A stretch of DNA of 64,000 nucleotides from JAJCYK01 sp965224285 (GCA_965224285.1 OZ245043.1:1798001-1862000), one strand, 5' to 3'; positions 38,290 to 46,988 are shown, numbered from the stretch's first letter. A program made the numbers and translations. Notes: a model not told the origin generated them from the letters alone.

Positions 38290-39558
38290 TTAGTTAAAAT
38301 GCCCCACTATCGCTACTATCCCTTGGTAAGACATATATAAACTGAACAGTAGGGCGGCTCCTATCCCCAGGTTGAGGCCCCAGCCCGCCCGGTGTACTCC
38401 CATAACGGAGGATCGGTTGATTAAAATTAAAATACCCCATATCACTAGCGGAAGTACAAATACACTAAAAATTTGAGTTACTATTTGTGCTTGCACCGCA
38501 TCTGCTCCCAGCACTGGTACCAACAAACCGATAACGCTGGCTATGACGACCAAAACTCTGAACCGGGTACTGCGAAGATCGAGCTGCCCGGATTGATAGT
38601 CGGCTATTAGCAACGGTGCTATCATTAAAATGGGAAAAATGGATGACAATCCCGCACTGAGCGTCCCCAGCAGGAATACACTGATAGCAAGTTTACCCGC
38701 TATAGGCTCCAGGGCATAAACCATATCCAATGCCTTATCCACCGATTTACCCTGAAAGAACATGGATCCCATGGCCACAGCCATTATTGAAGCATTAATG
38801 ATAAACAGCCAAATAGCAGCCATCACGGCATCTTTTCTCTGGTGGCTCAGTTCTTTAATATCCCATCCCTTACCTCTGATAAATAGAGGCCTGGATATAA
38901 AAGTAGGAGCCGCCATGGTGGTACCCACGAACGCCGCGGTCAACAGCCTTCCTCCTTCTACTTGGGGAATTCTGGGTACCAGTCCTTCCAGTATTTCCTC
39001 AGGGGGAGGCAACACAATAAATAATGAGAAGATGAAAGAGAAAGCCATGAAACTCACAAATATCACCAGTATCTTTTCAAAAAACTGGTACTTGCCCACC
39101 CAAAGAAAGAGGTTCATGACAATAATAATGACCACCGCCAATATCAACACCACCGCATATTCATTGGCGGCGAGTTGAGGTATGAATAAGGTCAAGGTCT
39201 CAAAAATTACGTTAGAAGAAATGCCTAATATGCCAATCAGAGAATTCCATTGGGCAAAAGTTACTCCTGCCAGTATCAATAAACCCATGGGCTTACCCCA
39301 TTTAAAATGCTTCCTGAAACTGTATAGTGCGGTGCTACCAGTGACTACCGCAAATCGCCCGTAAGCTTCCAGTAAAATACCTGAGAAAAGACAACTCAGT
39401 AACAAAACCCATAGCAGGGTCATGCCGTAGCTGCTGCCGGCAACGATCATGGAAGTAACGCTGCCGGTGCCCACGGTATATCCGATGGCCATTATACCCG
39501 GGCCGATAGCCAATAGCCAGCTTTTTAGTTTGTTCCGAAACCCGGACCTTTCATCCAT
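38290..39558 (-). CDS. Nramp-superfamily transporter lacking the canonical metal motifs
   Basis: The 422-aa protein has about eleven helices and clear Nramp similarity in helix 1 (IGPGIMAIGYTVGTGS) and after it (GMTLLWVLLLS). The helix-1 DPGN metal motif reads VGTG, so both ligand residues are lost, and the helix-6 MPH motif is replaced by AAP in GTTMAAPTF. Classical Mn/Fe transport is therefore doubtful. Nramp-related proteins with changed sites include Mg2+ transporters, but those keep the aspartate as far as I recall. Substrate unknown. Confidence 0.8.
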   Translation of the reverse strand: MDERSGFRNKLKSWLLAIGPGIMAIGYTVGTGSVTSMIVAGSSYGMTLLWVLLLSCLFSGILLEAYGRFAVVTGSTALYSFRKHFKWGKPMGLLILAGVTFAQWNSLIGILGISSNVIFETLTLFIPQLAANEYAVVLILAVVIIIVMNLFLWVGKYQFFEKILVIFVSFMAFSFIFSLFIVLPPPEEILEGLVPRIPQVEGGRLLTAAFVGTTMAAPTFISRPLFIRGKGWDIKELSHQRKDAVMAAIWLFIINASIMAVAMGSMFFQGKSVDKALDMVYALEPIAGKLAISVFLLGTLSAGLSSIFPILMIAPLLIADYQSGQLDLRSTRFRVLVVIASVIGLLVPVLGADAVQAQIVTQIFSVFVLPLVIWGILILINRSSVMGVHRAGWGLNLGIGAALLFSLYMSYQGIVAIVGHFN

Positions 39559-39964
39559 TGCTCGTTAGTAATAAAGGGTATCCTCGAATTTTTACCGATA
39601 ATGCTATTTCTTCTTTATCAATACCGTTATGTCCAATTCCTCTGCGAAACCAGGTTCCAAGTCCACTAAGCCACATCCTTTTAAATTATTGCCTCAAATC
39701 AAGTCCACGTCCGATACCACAACCAATCCAAAATGCCGGCGTAACTTTCTAAGTCCAGTTTCACTGCTCCGGCTGCTGGATATAAACCACATAAATTGGC
39801 CCTGGATTAGCCCTGCATTTGGCCAGATCCCAAGCCCTTCAGTTTCTGAATGATCAAGTGACTGTTGCGAAACAAATCGTTTTAGCAGATTTTATCCTTG
39901 GTCTAATATGGGCATTATTGGAAAAAATACAAAAAGCCTGTGGATAGCCCCTTGAACCACTCAC
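39559..39964. other. intergenic region without supported features
   Basis: These 406 bases separate the Nramp-like gene start from the end of the zinc-ribbon gene. Small open frames (39558-39752, 39629-39853) give low-complexity products with no family resemblance. I see no hairpin terminator for the sigma-factor operon. Confidence 0.35.
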
Positions 39965-40246
39965 TTATAGTTTATGTGGATTGCGGTTGGGGCAGCTTCG
40001 ATCCGAACAACGATCGGGAATGGTCTTAGTGCCCTCTACCATTAAATTACCACAAGGCTCTCCTTCCCTGAGGTACTCGCAATGGGCTCCCGTGGGGCGG
40101 GAATCCAAATAGAATTTACAACCCCTGGCATCACATTTATAAATTGGACCAAATCTACCTCTAGCAGGCACTAATTCACCCTTTTGGCAAAGAGGGCAAC
40201 TAATTCCGGGTTTGGTGAGACCTTGAAATTTACATTTATCATCCAT
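39965..40246 (-). CDS. stand-alone topoisomerase-type C4 zinc-ribbon protein
   Basis: The 93-aa product resembles the C4 zinc fingers at the C-terminus of type IA topoisomerases: CPLCQKGELVPARGRFGPIY followed by KCDARGCKFYLDSRP. Further cysteines follow (HCEY, PCGN, RCSDRSC), so two metal sites are possible. No topoisomerase catalytic domain is attached. It probably binds nucleic acid. It is the last gene of the sigma-factor/VOC cluster, 36 bases after the small membrane protein. Confidence 0.75.
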   Translation of the reverse strand: MDDKCKFQGLTKPGISCPLCQKGELVPARGRFGPIYKCDARGCKFYLDSRPTGAHCEYLREGEPCGNLMVEGTKTIPDRCSDRSCPNRNPHKL

Positions 40247-40282
40247 GTCAAGAAAATTAAACTATGGTCAATATTAAAGCGA

Positions 40283-40591
40283 TTACCCCGCTGTGGCGAA
40301 AACCGCATGAATGATTACCGCCGATTTCGGTCCTGGTGTACCCCGCTTGTGATTGTAATATAGGTAAACACCTCCTAACGCGGTTACCAGCAATAAGCCT
40401 AGTGCTAGCCATTGAGCTTGAACTTCTGATGTCAATGTGTGATAAAGCAAGAGCACCAGTCCCAAAAGTGCAATGGCGCCGTGAATATTGGCCTCACTAA
40501 AAGTTATGGCTTTATTCCTGAAAATTAAAGAGGCCAAATAAAGTCCGCCCATCATAGTAAGGGCAAAAACCCCGATTATTAGATAGTTCAT
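40283..40591 (-). CDS. small membrane protein, unknown function
   Basis: From ATG 40591 the product is 102 aa with three or four hydrophobic helices (YLIIGVFALTMMGGLYLAS, IHGAIALLGLVLLLYH, WLALGLLLVTALGGVYLYY). A TTG at 40612 would overlap the VOC stop codon (TTGA), so translation could be coupled either way. No family is recognised. It lies in the sigma-factor operon. Confidence 0.65.
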   Translation of the reverse strand: MNYLIIGVFALTMMGGLYLASLIFRNKAITFSEANIHGAIALLGLVLLLYHTLTSEVQAQWLALGLLLVTALGGVYLYYNHKRGTPGPKSAVIIHAVFATAG

Positions 40592-40608
40592 AAGTACCGG
40601 TGTTAAAA

Positions 40609-40986
40609 TCAATTGGTAGAATGCAAACCTATCTTATTCCCCTCCGAATCCTTAACATAGGCAATGTGGCCGATTTCCTGGGAAACAAAGGTTTTGGGGA
40701 TCAATATCTCGCCTCCGGAGTGTTCTGCCCGTTTCAGCATCTGATCTATGCCGGTTCCGGCATTTAAAAAAATACAGGTGCCGGTCAGAGAGGGCTCCAG
40801 GCCTTCACCACAACAGATTGAACCACCTACCCCACCATTGGCTGAAGGAAAAAAACCCATTCTGATGTTGTTCATATTCATGATGAAGAGGTTTGTTTGT
40901 AGAAGGTTCTGATAGAATCCAACAGCCCTTTCAAAATCCTGAACCGGTATCTCAAACCAGTTTAAAGCATTTACTTGTTCTTCCAT
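40609..40986 (-). CDS. VOC-family (glyoxalase/bleomycin-resistance fold) protein
   Basis: The 125-aa product has the VOC pattern: NWFEIPVQDFERAVGFYQNLL at the start, IRMGFFP in the middle and GHIAYVKDSEGNKIGLHS at the end, giving two beta-alpha-beta-beta-beta modules. Members bind metals and act on diverse small molecules; the substrate is unknown. It is located 72 bases downstream of the sigma-factor gene and overlaps or abuts the small membrane gene. Confidence 0.85.
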   Translation of the reverse strand: MEEQVNALNWFEIPVQDFERAVGFYQNLLQTNLFIMNMNNIRMGFFPSANGGVGGSICCGEGLEPSLTGTCIFLNAGTGIDQMLKRAEHSGGEILIPKTFVSQEIGHIAYVKDSEGNKIGLHSTN

Positions 40987-41058
40987 TTTTTTGGTCTTTT
41001 TAGATAATTACTAATCTTTAGACTAAGTAGACCTTGATAACGGACGAAATCAGATGGA

Positions 41059-41841
41059 TTATTTTTGGTATTCGGGCAGGTTTTCCAGCATATAATTATG
41101 TAGATCAGAGCCCTCTGCATTCAACGGATCGATTTGCCGTACCAGCCTTTTCCGTAATTCAAGCAAACGTCGGTAATTGGCTTTACCCCTCTCCTTAACC
41201 ATTTTGAGTCTCATGGCCTCCTGTTGAGCATCCTGTCTGGGATTGAGAATACCATTGAGCTCGGTGCATTGGTAGCAAACCCCCTGTTGATTGACCAGTG
41301 AACACCGGTGATCAAAAATGCTCCTTAGGGTATTTCGGGCATCGGCCAGGGCATGTTTTACCTTACCCTCAGAGAGATGCATGATTTGCATGATCTCAGA
41401 TATTTTGAATTGATAAATATCTTTAAGCATCATAGATATTTGCTGTTCCAAGCTTAAGGTTTTGGACATACAGGTAAAACAAAAATCAATGTGTTCTTTG
41501 ATCACATACTTGCCGTGCGGTGCCTGCTGAACAATACCGGCCATGGTATCTCTTAGCTTTTGAGACCGGTAAGTGGCTGTGCGACAATTATCCTGATAAT
41601 CTACCTGCCAGCGCTTTGTCTTGCGTAGTTGATCCCGGGCAAGATTGGTGGCAATGGAAAACACCCAAGTCTTAAAGCTGGATTTGCCCTTAAATTGATG
41701 TAAACTTTTAAAAACCTTCAGGTATGTATCCTGGGTCAGATCTTCAGCCTCCTGTTTTACCGCCATCAGGCGGTATAGATACGACCTGAGGGCTGGTTGC
41801 AATTCAATAAACTTGTCCTGATATTCAGCTAGTTCCGGCAT
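41059..41841 (-). CDS. ECF RNA polymerase sigma factor with cysteine-rich C-terminal extension
   Basis: The 260-aa product has sigma region 2 (about 12-78; EAEDLTQDTYLKVFKSLHQF and FKTWVFSIATNLARDQLRK) and sigma region 4 (about 125-178; LSLEQQISMMLKDIYQFKIS, SEGKVKHALADARNTLR). An extension of about 80 residues follows. Cysteines occur at 86, 121, 124, 180, 189 and 192, including two CxxC pairs (CFTC and CYQC), so a zinc or thiol switch is possible. No anti-sigma gene is adjacent. It heads a probable operon with VOC, membrane and zinc-ribbon genes. Confidence 0.88.
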   Translation of the reverse strand: MPELAEYQDKFIELQPALRSYLYRLMAVKQEAEDLTQDTYLKVFKSLHQFKGKSSFKTWVFSIATNLARDQLRKTKRWQVDYQDNCRTATYRSQKLRDTMAGIVQQAPHGKYVIKEHIDFCFTCMSKTLSLEQQISMMLKDIYQFKISEIMQIMHLSEGKVKHALADARNTLRSIFDHRCSLVNQQGVCYQCTELNGILNPRQDAQQEAMRLKMVKERGKANYRRLLELRKRLVRQIDPLNAEGSDLHNYMLENLPEYQK

Positions 41842-41976
41842 TACATTAGTAAAATACTCAATTCCGATAGTATTCCAATTTTAGACGAATAGGATACGAC
41901 TTAAGGACGGAAATAGTTAGTGACCTGGCAAAGCTAGGCTGGTTCAGCAACAGGTTGGTTATTGGTCAAAAGGTAC

Positions 41977-42006
41977 GGCAGCCCCTGTGTTATCCTCGGG
42001 GCTGCC
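41977..42006 (-). terminator. hairpin terminator downstream of the 42017 lipoprotein gene
   Basis: GGCAGCCCC (41977-41985) and GGGGCTGCC (41998-42006) form a perfect GC-rich 9-bp stem with a 12-base loop, 10 bases beyond the lipoprotein stop. On the minus strand it is followed by GTACCTTTTG, a weak T-run. Confidence 0.6.
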
Positions 42007-42016
42007 TTGCGAGCAG

Positions 42017-42502
42017 CTAATTTTCGACTTCCAGTACCATACCGTCTTTAGCATCGACCATTACCCTGGTAGTTTGGTAATCCAGTGAATATACCCAACT
42101 ACTGTCATATCTGTCCTCCCGTCGCAATCTCCATGCTGAAAGATCCTCTGGAGTCTGACCAGCGCCAACAGAGAGAGCCTGGGCAAAATCTATCAATCCA
42201 TTTCCAGGAAAGGCGTTGTAGTTAAAAGGACCATTTTCGCCATCTATTCTTATCAAAGACAGGTCGTCCTGCCGGTAATAGATCTCGACTTCTGCCCCAC
42301 CTGAAGTGACCACCTCAAGCTTCCAGGCGGAAACGCCATTCTCCAACTCTGCCTCTGAACTCACTGCCGTACCATCAACTATGGCCTGCACTTTATCCAT
42401 TACCGATTGGGGGGCATCCATGTTATCATCGTCATCCAGACATGCAGTCAACAAAATCAACAATCCACACCCTATAAAAAATTTCAAATTACCACTTATC
42501 AT
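42017..42502 (-). CDS. hypothetical lipoprotein
   Basis: The 161-aa product is a lipoprotein (ILLTAC, Cys21, followed by LDDDDN, an acidic surface-export-like sequence). The middle segments (AWKLEVVTSGGAEVEIYYRQ and WVYSLDYQTTRVMVDAKDGM) resemble PepSY-type repeats. No catalytic motif is visible. It is monocistronic with its own hairpin terminator. Confidence 0.65.
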   Translation of the reverse strand: MISGNLKFFIGCGLLILLTACLDDDDNMDAPQSVMDKVQAIVDGTAVSSEAELENGVSAWKLEVVTSGGAEVEIYYRQDDLSLIRIDGENGPFNYNAFPGNGLIDFAQALSVGAGQTPEDLSAWRLRREDRYDSSWVYSLDYQTTRVMVDAKDGMVLEVEN

Positions 42503-42638
42503 TTTATTGGATTTCTGGTTTTCAATTTAATAACCGTCATAACTGGAAAACTCCTACGCTCTTATCTAATTTCAGTCAATTTTTTTTGATACCTTAAACT
42601 GTTTAGGGCTATCCGCCCCATTAAAACCTTGAAATGTA

Positions 42639-44006
42639 ATGAAGAATTTTGATGCCGTAGTGATCGGCGCCGGCCAGGCCGGGCCTTCCCTTGCCGCTAA
42701 ACTGGCCGCTTCTGGTTTGAAAACCGCAATTGTAGAGAAGGACACCTTAGGTGGTACCTGTGTGAATACTGGTTGCACACCTACCAAAACCATGGTGGCC
42801 TCCGCCAAAACTGCTTTTATCGCCCAGCGAGCCTTCGATTTTGGCATTAAAATTACAGGTGATATAAAGGTAGATATGAAGGAAGTAAAGGCCCGAAAGG
42901 ATCGGATTGTTAGCAATTCCGTGGAAGGCCTGGAAAAATGGTTGAATGGCACAGATAACCTCTCCATCTTCCGTCAGCAAGCCCGTTTTGTCCATCCCTA
43001 TCGCCTTAACATCGGTGATGAAACCCTGGAAGCGGAAAAAATTTTTCTAAATGTAGGTGGAAGGCCGTTCATTCCTAATGGCTTCAATGATGTAGAATAT
43101 CTGACTAATAGATCTATTATGGACCTGGACTATGCCCCGGAACATTTAATCGTTGTAGGTGGTAGCTATATCGGTTTGGAGTTTGGACAAATGTTCCGTC
43201 GTTTTGGCAGCATGGTCACTATCGTAGAACAGGGCGATCGACTGGTACAACGGGAGGATCCGGATGTATCTGAAGCCATATTGGAAATTTTGCAGGACGA
43301 AGGCATCGAGGTTAGATTCAATGCTACCTGTATAGGGGGCATCGGTAAAACCGGAGATCTTAAGGTCAATCTCGACTGTGAAGAAGGTCCACCTGAATTA
43401 GCTGGTAGTCATTTATTGTTAGCCACCGGCAGATCTCCCAACACCACCGAATTGGGACTGGAAAATACCCATATCAATACTGATGATAAGGGGTTTATAA
43501 AGGTGAATGATCGCCTGGAAACCAGTCAGGGTAATGTTTGGGCTCTGGGGGATTGCAACGGATCTGGAGCTTTCACTCACACCGCCTACAATGACTTTGA
43601 GATTGTGGCTGCTAATTTATTAGAAGATGGCAATCGGTCTTTAAGGGACCGCATCCTGTGCTATGGACTTTTTACCGACCCACCACTGGCCAGGGTTGGC
43701 ATGACCGAAACCCAGATTAAAGAAGCCGGAATTAAGGCGCTGGTAGCAAGTCGCCCTATGAAAAGAGTAGCCAGGGCTAAGGAAAAAGGAGAAACCCAGG
43801 GATTTATGAAATTTCTGGTACATGCTGAAACCCAGAAATTCTTGGGTGCATCGATATTAGGAGTGGATGGAGACGAAACCATACACAGTATCATTGACAT
43901 TATGTATGCTGATGCCCCATATACTGTGATCCGAAATGCGGTGCATATCCATCCCACAGTAGCTGAGTTAATACCTACCACTCTAGGTGACCTGGAACCG
44001 TTATAA
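42639..44006 (+). CDS. mercuric-reductase-like pyridine nucleotide-disulfide oxidoreductase
   Basis: The 455-aa product is a class I flavoprotein disulfide reductase. It has FAD motif GAGQAG (10-15), redox pair C41-VNTG-C46, NAD(P) motif VVGGSYIGLEFG (about 172-183), and the C-terminal dimer motif HIHPTVAELIP with the catalytic His-Glu pair. It lacks the N-terminal HMA domain and the C-terminal Cys pair of true MerA, so mercury reduction is not supported. The disulfide substrate is unknown. It is monocistronic. Confidence 0.88.
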   Translation: MKNFDAVVIGAGQAGPSLAAKLAASGLKTAIVEKDTLGGTCVNTGCTPTKTMVASAKTAFIAQRAFDFGIKITGDIKVDMKEVKARKDRIVSNSVEGLEKWLNGTDNLSIFRQQARFVHPYRLNIGDETLEAEKIFLNVGGRPFIPNGFNDVEYLTNRSIMDLDYAPEHLIVVGGSYIGLEFGQMFRRFGSMVTIVEQGDRLVQREDPDVSEAILEILQDEGIEVRFNATCIGGIGKTGDLKVNLDCEEGPPELAGSHLLLATGRSPNTTELGLENTHINTDDKGFIKVNDRLETSQGNVWALGDCNGSGAFTHTAYNDFEIVAANLLEDGNRSLRDRILCYGLFTDPPLARVGMTETQIKEAGIKALVASRPMKRVARAKEKGETQGFMKFLVHAETQKFLGASILGVDGDETIHSIIDIMYADAPYTVIRNAVHIHPTVAELIPTTLGDLEPL

Positions 44007-44139
44007 TACTTTGGAGTCTGGGTTGGTATGCAATCTGGTTTTGTATTGGAAAATGGTTATCGAAATTTAGGCCTCATATTGGTCACTGGTAATTCGTAAT
44101 TTTTTTATATTAATTTGTCCGATCATAAAATCATGATAC

Positions 44140-45033
44140 ATGAAGTCTAGAAGAAAATTTATACGAAGCAGTTCATACTTAGCAGCGGGCAGTATATTAC
44201 TACCTTACGGATGCACGAATCCTGGGGACCAGGTGGAAGAAAGGGAGGCTGCTGACAGCGTGGTTACGGATATCCCATTGCCAAGAAAGTCCATTGGGGT
44301 ACAGGTATATTCTGTAAGGGATGCCCTGAAGGAAGACTTCTCAGGTACTATTGCCAGATTGGCGGATATCGGATTTGAATATATTGAAGCCTATGGGTTG
44401 GGAACTGATGGAAAAATATTCGACAGGTCCGCCCAGGAATACCGTCAAATTGTGGAAGATACCGGCATGACCCTGCTGTCATCCCACGCCACTTACTTCA
44501 CTGCCGATGAAGCTGAACCGGTATTGCAGGCTGCCCAAGAAGCCGGACTCACTTATGTGCTGGTGCCTTACCTGGCTGATGACTTACGGAATGATTATCA
44601 TAAAATTGCCGAAACCCTCAATGAAGTTGGCGCTATGTTTAAGGAACATGGGCTACAATTAGGCTATCATAACCACGATTTCGAATTTGAAAAGCAGGGC
44701 GATATAACAGCTTTGGAAATTCTGTTACAAGAAACCCAACCAGATCTGGTCACTTTCCAAGCCGATTTGTACTGGATTACCAAGGGAGGCTGGGATCCCG
44801 TAGAGTTGATAGAGCAGTATCCCGGGCGATTCTCGTCGTTTCATGTAAAGGATGCCGCGGAGGACCTGGAACAAACCACTGTAGGTACAGGAATCATAGA
44901 TTTCCAGACTATTTTTGGACTAAAGGAAACCGCCGGTATGCAACATTATTTTGTGGAGGATGAAAGAACTGATGATCCCTTTGCCAATTTGCAGGGGGCG
45001 TATGCATATTTAAATCAAGCCAGTTTTACCTAA
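44140..45033 (+). CDS. exported sugar phosphate isomerase/epimerase-like TIM-barrel protein
   Basis: The 297-aa product has a Tat-like twin-arginine start (SRRKFIRSSS) merging with a lipobox (LLPYGC, Cys25). A xylose isomerase-like TIM barrel follows (IGVQVYSVRDAL, YHNHDFEFE, LYWITKGGWDP, FHVKDA). The His/Asp/Glu residues for a divalent metal (H in YHNHDFEF, D in ADLYWITKGG, H in SFHVKDA) appear intact. Such proteins act on sugars, but the substrate is unknown. It is convergent with the next gene. Confidence 0.82.
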   Translation: MKSRRKFIRSSSYLAAGSILLPYGCTNPGDQVEEREAADSVVTDIPLPRKSIGVQVYSVRDALKEDFSGTIARLADIGFEYIEAYGLGTDGKIFDRSAQEYRQIVEDTGMTLLSSHATYFTADEAEPVLQAAQEAGLTYVLVPYLADDLRNDYHKIAETLNEVGAMFKEHGLQLGYHNHDFEFEKQGDITALEILLQETQPDLVTFQADLYWITKGGWDPVELIEQYPGRFSSFHVKDAAEDLEQTTVGTGIIDFQTIFGLKETAGMQHYFVEDERTDDPFANLQGAYAYLNQASFT

Positions 45034-45039
45034 GCCCCT

Positions 45040-45507
45040 CTAATCAATAGGGGTGTATGGTGCCGTATTTGAAATAGGTATCTCGATCAAAACCTGCGAC
45101 CCCTCATTCTGATGCTTTCCCGGGCTGAGGAATATCTCACTATCCATGGTCTGTAGTGTTCGACGATAAGGGGCAATGTCAATTCCCAGAATGGTGGGAA
45201 TGGAAAGCATGATGGTTAGGTATGATGGATTTGATTGCTTCATAGTAACTAGAATTTCCCTACCATCTGCTGGTCTTTCTACTTGATGCAATATCCCGAT
45301 AATGGTTGAACTCAGCACTTCAGGAATGAAGTCCAGGGTCAAATCAGGCAGATCTGAGACCAATTTTAGATCATAGCCTCTGCCCTCCATAGCGGGTCTT
45401 AAAGTATTAATCAAGCGCCTTATAGCGGCAACAATTTCAGCTTGTATCATCAAATTAAGTGCGGATTTGGAAGAATAAGTCTCAATTTCTGATAATGAGA
45501 CCTCCAA
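45040..45507 (-). CDS. degenerate histidine-kinase-ATPase-like protein
   Basis: The 155-aa product has the outline of a GHKL ATPase: IRRLINTLRPAMEGRGYDLKL, then DLTLDFIPEVLSSTIIGILH, and REILVTMKQSNPSYLTIMLS. The N-box asparagine and the glycine-rich G boxes are not visible, and there is no phosphoacceptor His domain, so ATP binding is unlikely. It follows the ferredoxin-cyclase-globin gene by 142 bases, with a hairpin between. It may be a protein-interaction relic. The family call is tentative. Confidence 0.45.
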   Translation of the reverse strand: MEVSLSEIETYSSKSALNLMIQAEIVAAIRRLINTLRPAMEGRGYDLKLVSDLPDLTLDFIPEVLSSTIIGILHQVERPADGREILVTMKQSNPSYLTIMLSIPTILGIDIAPYRRTLQTMDSEIFLSPGKHQNEGSQVLIEIPISNTAPYTPID

Positions 45508-45601
45508 GCTATAAATTTTCTCTCTTCTTACAACTGATTCACGTTAATTAAAGTGATCATTAGATCTTTCATAACATCTTTAGATAACCTGTTTCGTATG
45601 G

Positions 45602-45628
45602 CAAGCCCGGGCTCATAGTTCGGGCTTG
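45602..45628. other. hairpin between cyclase fusion and kinase-like gene
   Basis: CAAGCCCG (45602-45609) and CGGGCTTG (45621-45628) form a perfect 8-bp stem with an 11-base loop. The T-rich flank TTTCTT is on the plus strand, opposite to the genes on either side, so classical termination of the cyclase transcript is not clearly predicted. Confidence 0.5.
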
Positions 45629-45649
45629 TTTCTTGCAGAAGTACTGGTG

Positions 45650-46978
45650 TTACCTGGCCCCGTTTCCTTGCATTAGGGCGATAACGGTTTCTATGGCTTG
45701 TCGCCAACAATCCTTGACATCATCAGTGGCTTCCTCCCCCAATTGTTCATAGATGGTTTCCAACAATACTTCCTTTACCACCGGATAGTGAGACTTGTTT
45801 ACTCCGTATTTTCTGTGTTGATCTCCCAGTTTTTTTAATCCCACCACCAGGTGATCTGGACGGCTTAATCCATGGATTACACCACCCAGCATATGGGTTA
45901 GCATTCTGCCTTGATCCAGCATATTTGATTTAAATAATTCCCTTACCTCCGGAGCTCTTTCAAATACTCTATCATAGAAACGCATGGCAAACTTGTCTTC
46001 CTCTTGTAATAGTAAATCGAGTGTTGCTTGTACTTCCAGATTGACATCAGGGATGGTGAAGCCCAAAACTTCATAAATTTCAAATAAGTCGGTCTTTCCT
46101 TTTAAACTTACCATCGATTTGATACCCAGATGAAGGGTGTGGGAGGGGAGTGTATTTAAAAACTGTTCACTAATCAGGATATTAGTATCCAATTCTTTGT
46201 TCTGTGCCTGAATCCTACTGGTTATGTTCATGGAATCACCCACTACACAAAACTGTCTTAAACTCGCATGTCCCAGATAACCCAGAAAAGCTGGTCCAAA
46301 ATGTAATCCGATACCTACTTTAAATTGGGTATCAAAATCGCGTAATTCCAACTTATTCAGCCGCTCCACTGCATATTGCATGCCAAGTGCTGCTCTAATG
46401 GCATCCAGGCAAGCCTTTTGAGGGTCATTCTCGGTACTGCCAAATATCCCAATAATTTCATCGCCGGCATATTGATAAATTATTCCATTATTGATTACTA
46501 TGGGATCACCCGTAGCCTGAAAAAATTTATCCAACATATAGGCCAGGTCAAAATCGGGATGATCATCCGCGATTTGAGTAAAATTTCTCATATCACAAAA
46601 AAGGATTGCCAGTGACCGCTGATCACCTTTTTCTCCCTCGAACTCTTCCATTTGCAAGTGACTGATTTCCGCGCTACTCCAAACCAGTCGTTGTATCACT
46701 ACATCTCCCTGTACACGGCTCTGACAAGCAAGTCGGATGGACGGGTCCCAGTTACGCTTATTCCCTAATATCCTTTCTTTTTTACTGATCCGGCTTAAAT
46801 TGTTTATCCCTTCAATTATCCTTACCCTGCAGGTAGTACATAAACCATTGCCACCACATTCGTGGAGATGGGGAATCTTATTATCAATAGAAACTTGAAG
46901 CAAAGTATTTCCTATGGTAGTAGGAATGGTTTGGTTCATGGCCTGATAGGTCACCTGGGGCAGTTCCTTATGAAACAT
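45650..46978 (-). CDS. [2Fe-2S] ferredoxin-nucleotide cyclase-globin fusion
   Basis: The 442-aa product joins three domains. Residues 1-105 are a plant-type [2Fe-2S] ferredoxin with cluster ligands C41, C47, C50 and C85 (HECGGNGLCTTC, RLACQ). Residues 118-305 are a class III cyclase: metal aspartates D129 (FCDMRNFT) and D173 (YAGDEIIGIF), with N251 and R255 in GDSMNITSR; the purine-specifying Lys position is Gln169. Residues 312-442 are a flavohaemoglobin-like globin with Y335 (B10), Q356 (E7) and proximal H388 (F8, GDQHRKYGV). No transmembrane segment is seen. It should couple redox state and O2/NO/CO binding to cyclic nucleotide output (inference). Confidence 0.9.
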   Translation of the reverse strand: MFHKELPQVTYQAMNQTIPTTIGNTLLQVSIDNKIPHLHECGGNGLCTTCRVRIIEGINNLSRISKKERILGNKRNWDPSIRLACQSRVQGDVVIQRLVWSSAEISHLQMEEFEGEKGDQRSLAILFCDMRNFTQIADDHPDFDLAYMLDKFFQATGDPIVINNGIIYQYAGDEIIGIFGSTENDPQKACLDAIRAALGMQYAVERLNKLELRDFDTQFKVGIGLHFGPAFLGYLGHASLRQFCVVGDSMNITSRIQAQNKELDTNILISEQFLNTLPSHTLHLGIKSMVSLKGKTDLFEIYEVLGFTIPDVNLEVQATLDLLLQEEDKFAMRFYDRVFERAPEVRELFKSNMLDQGRMLTHMLGGVIHGLSRPDHLVVGLKKLGDQHRKYGVNKSHYPVVKEVLLETIYEQLGEEATDDVKDCWRQAIETVIALMQGNGAR

Positions 46979-46988
46979 ATATATGGGT

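Noticed and set aside
39558..39853. Small plus-strand frames upstream of the Nramp-like gene
   Set aside because: Low-complexity products (Pro/Ser/Thr), overlapping each other, with no supporting features.
42639..44006. True mercuric reductase
   Set aside because: No HMA domain, no C-terminal vicinal cysteines and no mer operon; called only as a related flavoprotein reductase.
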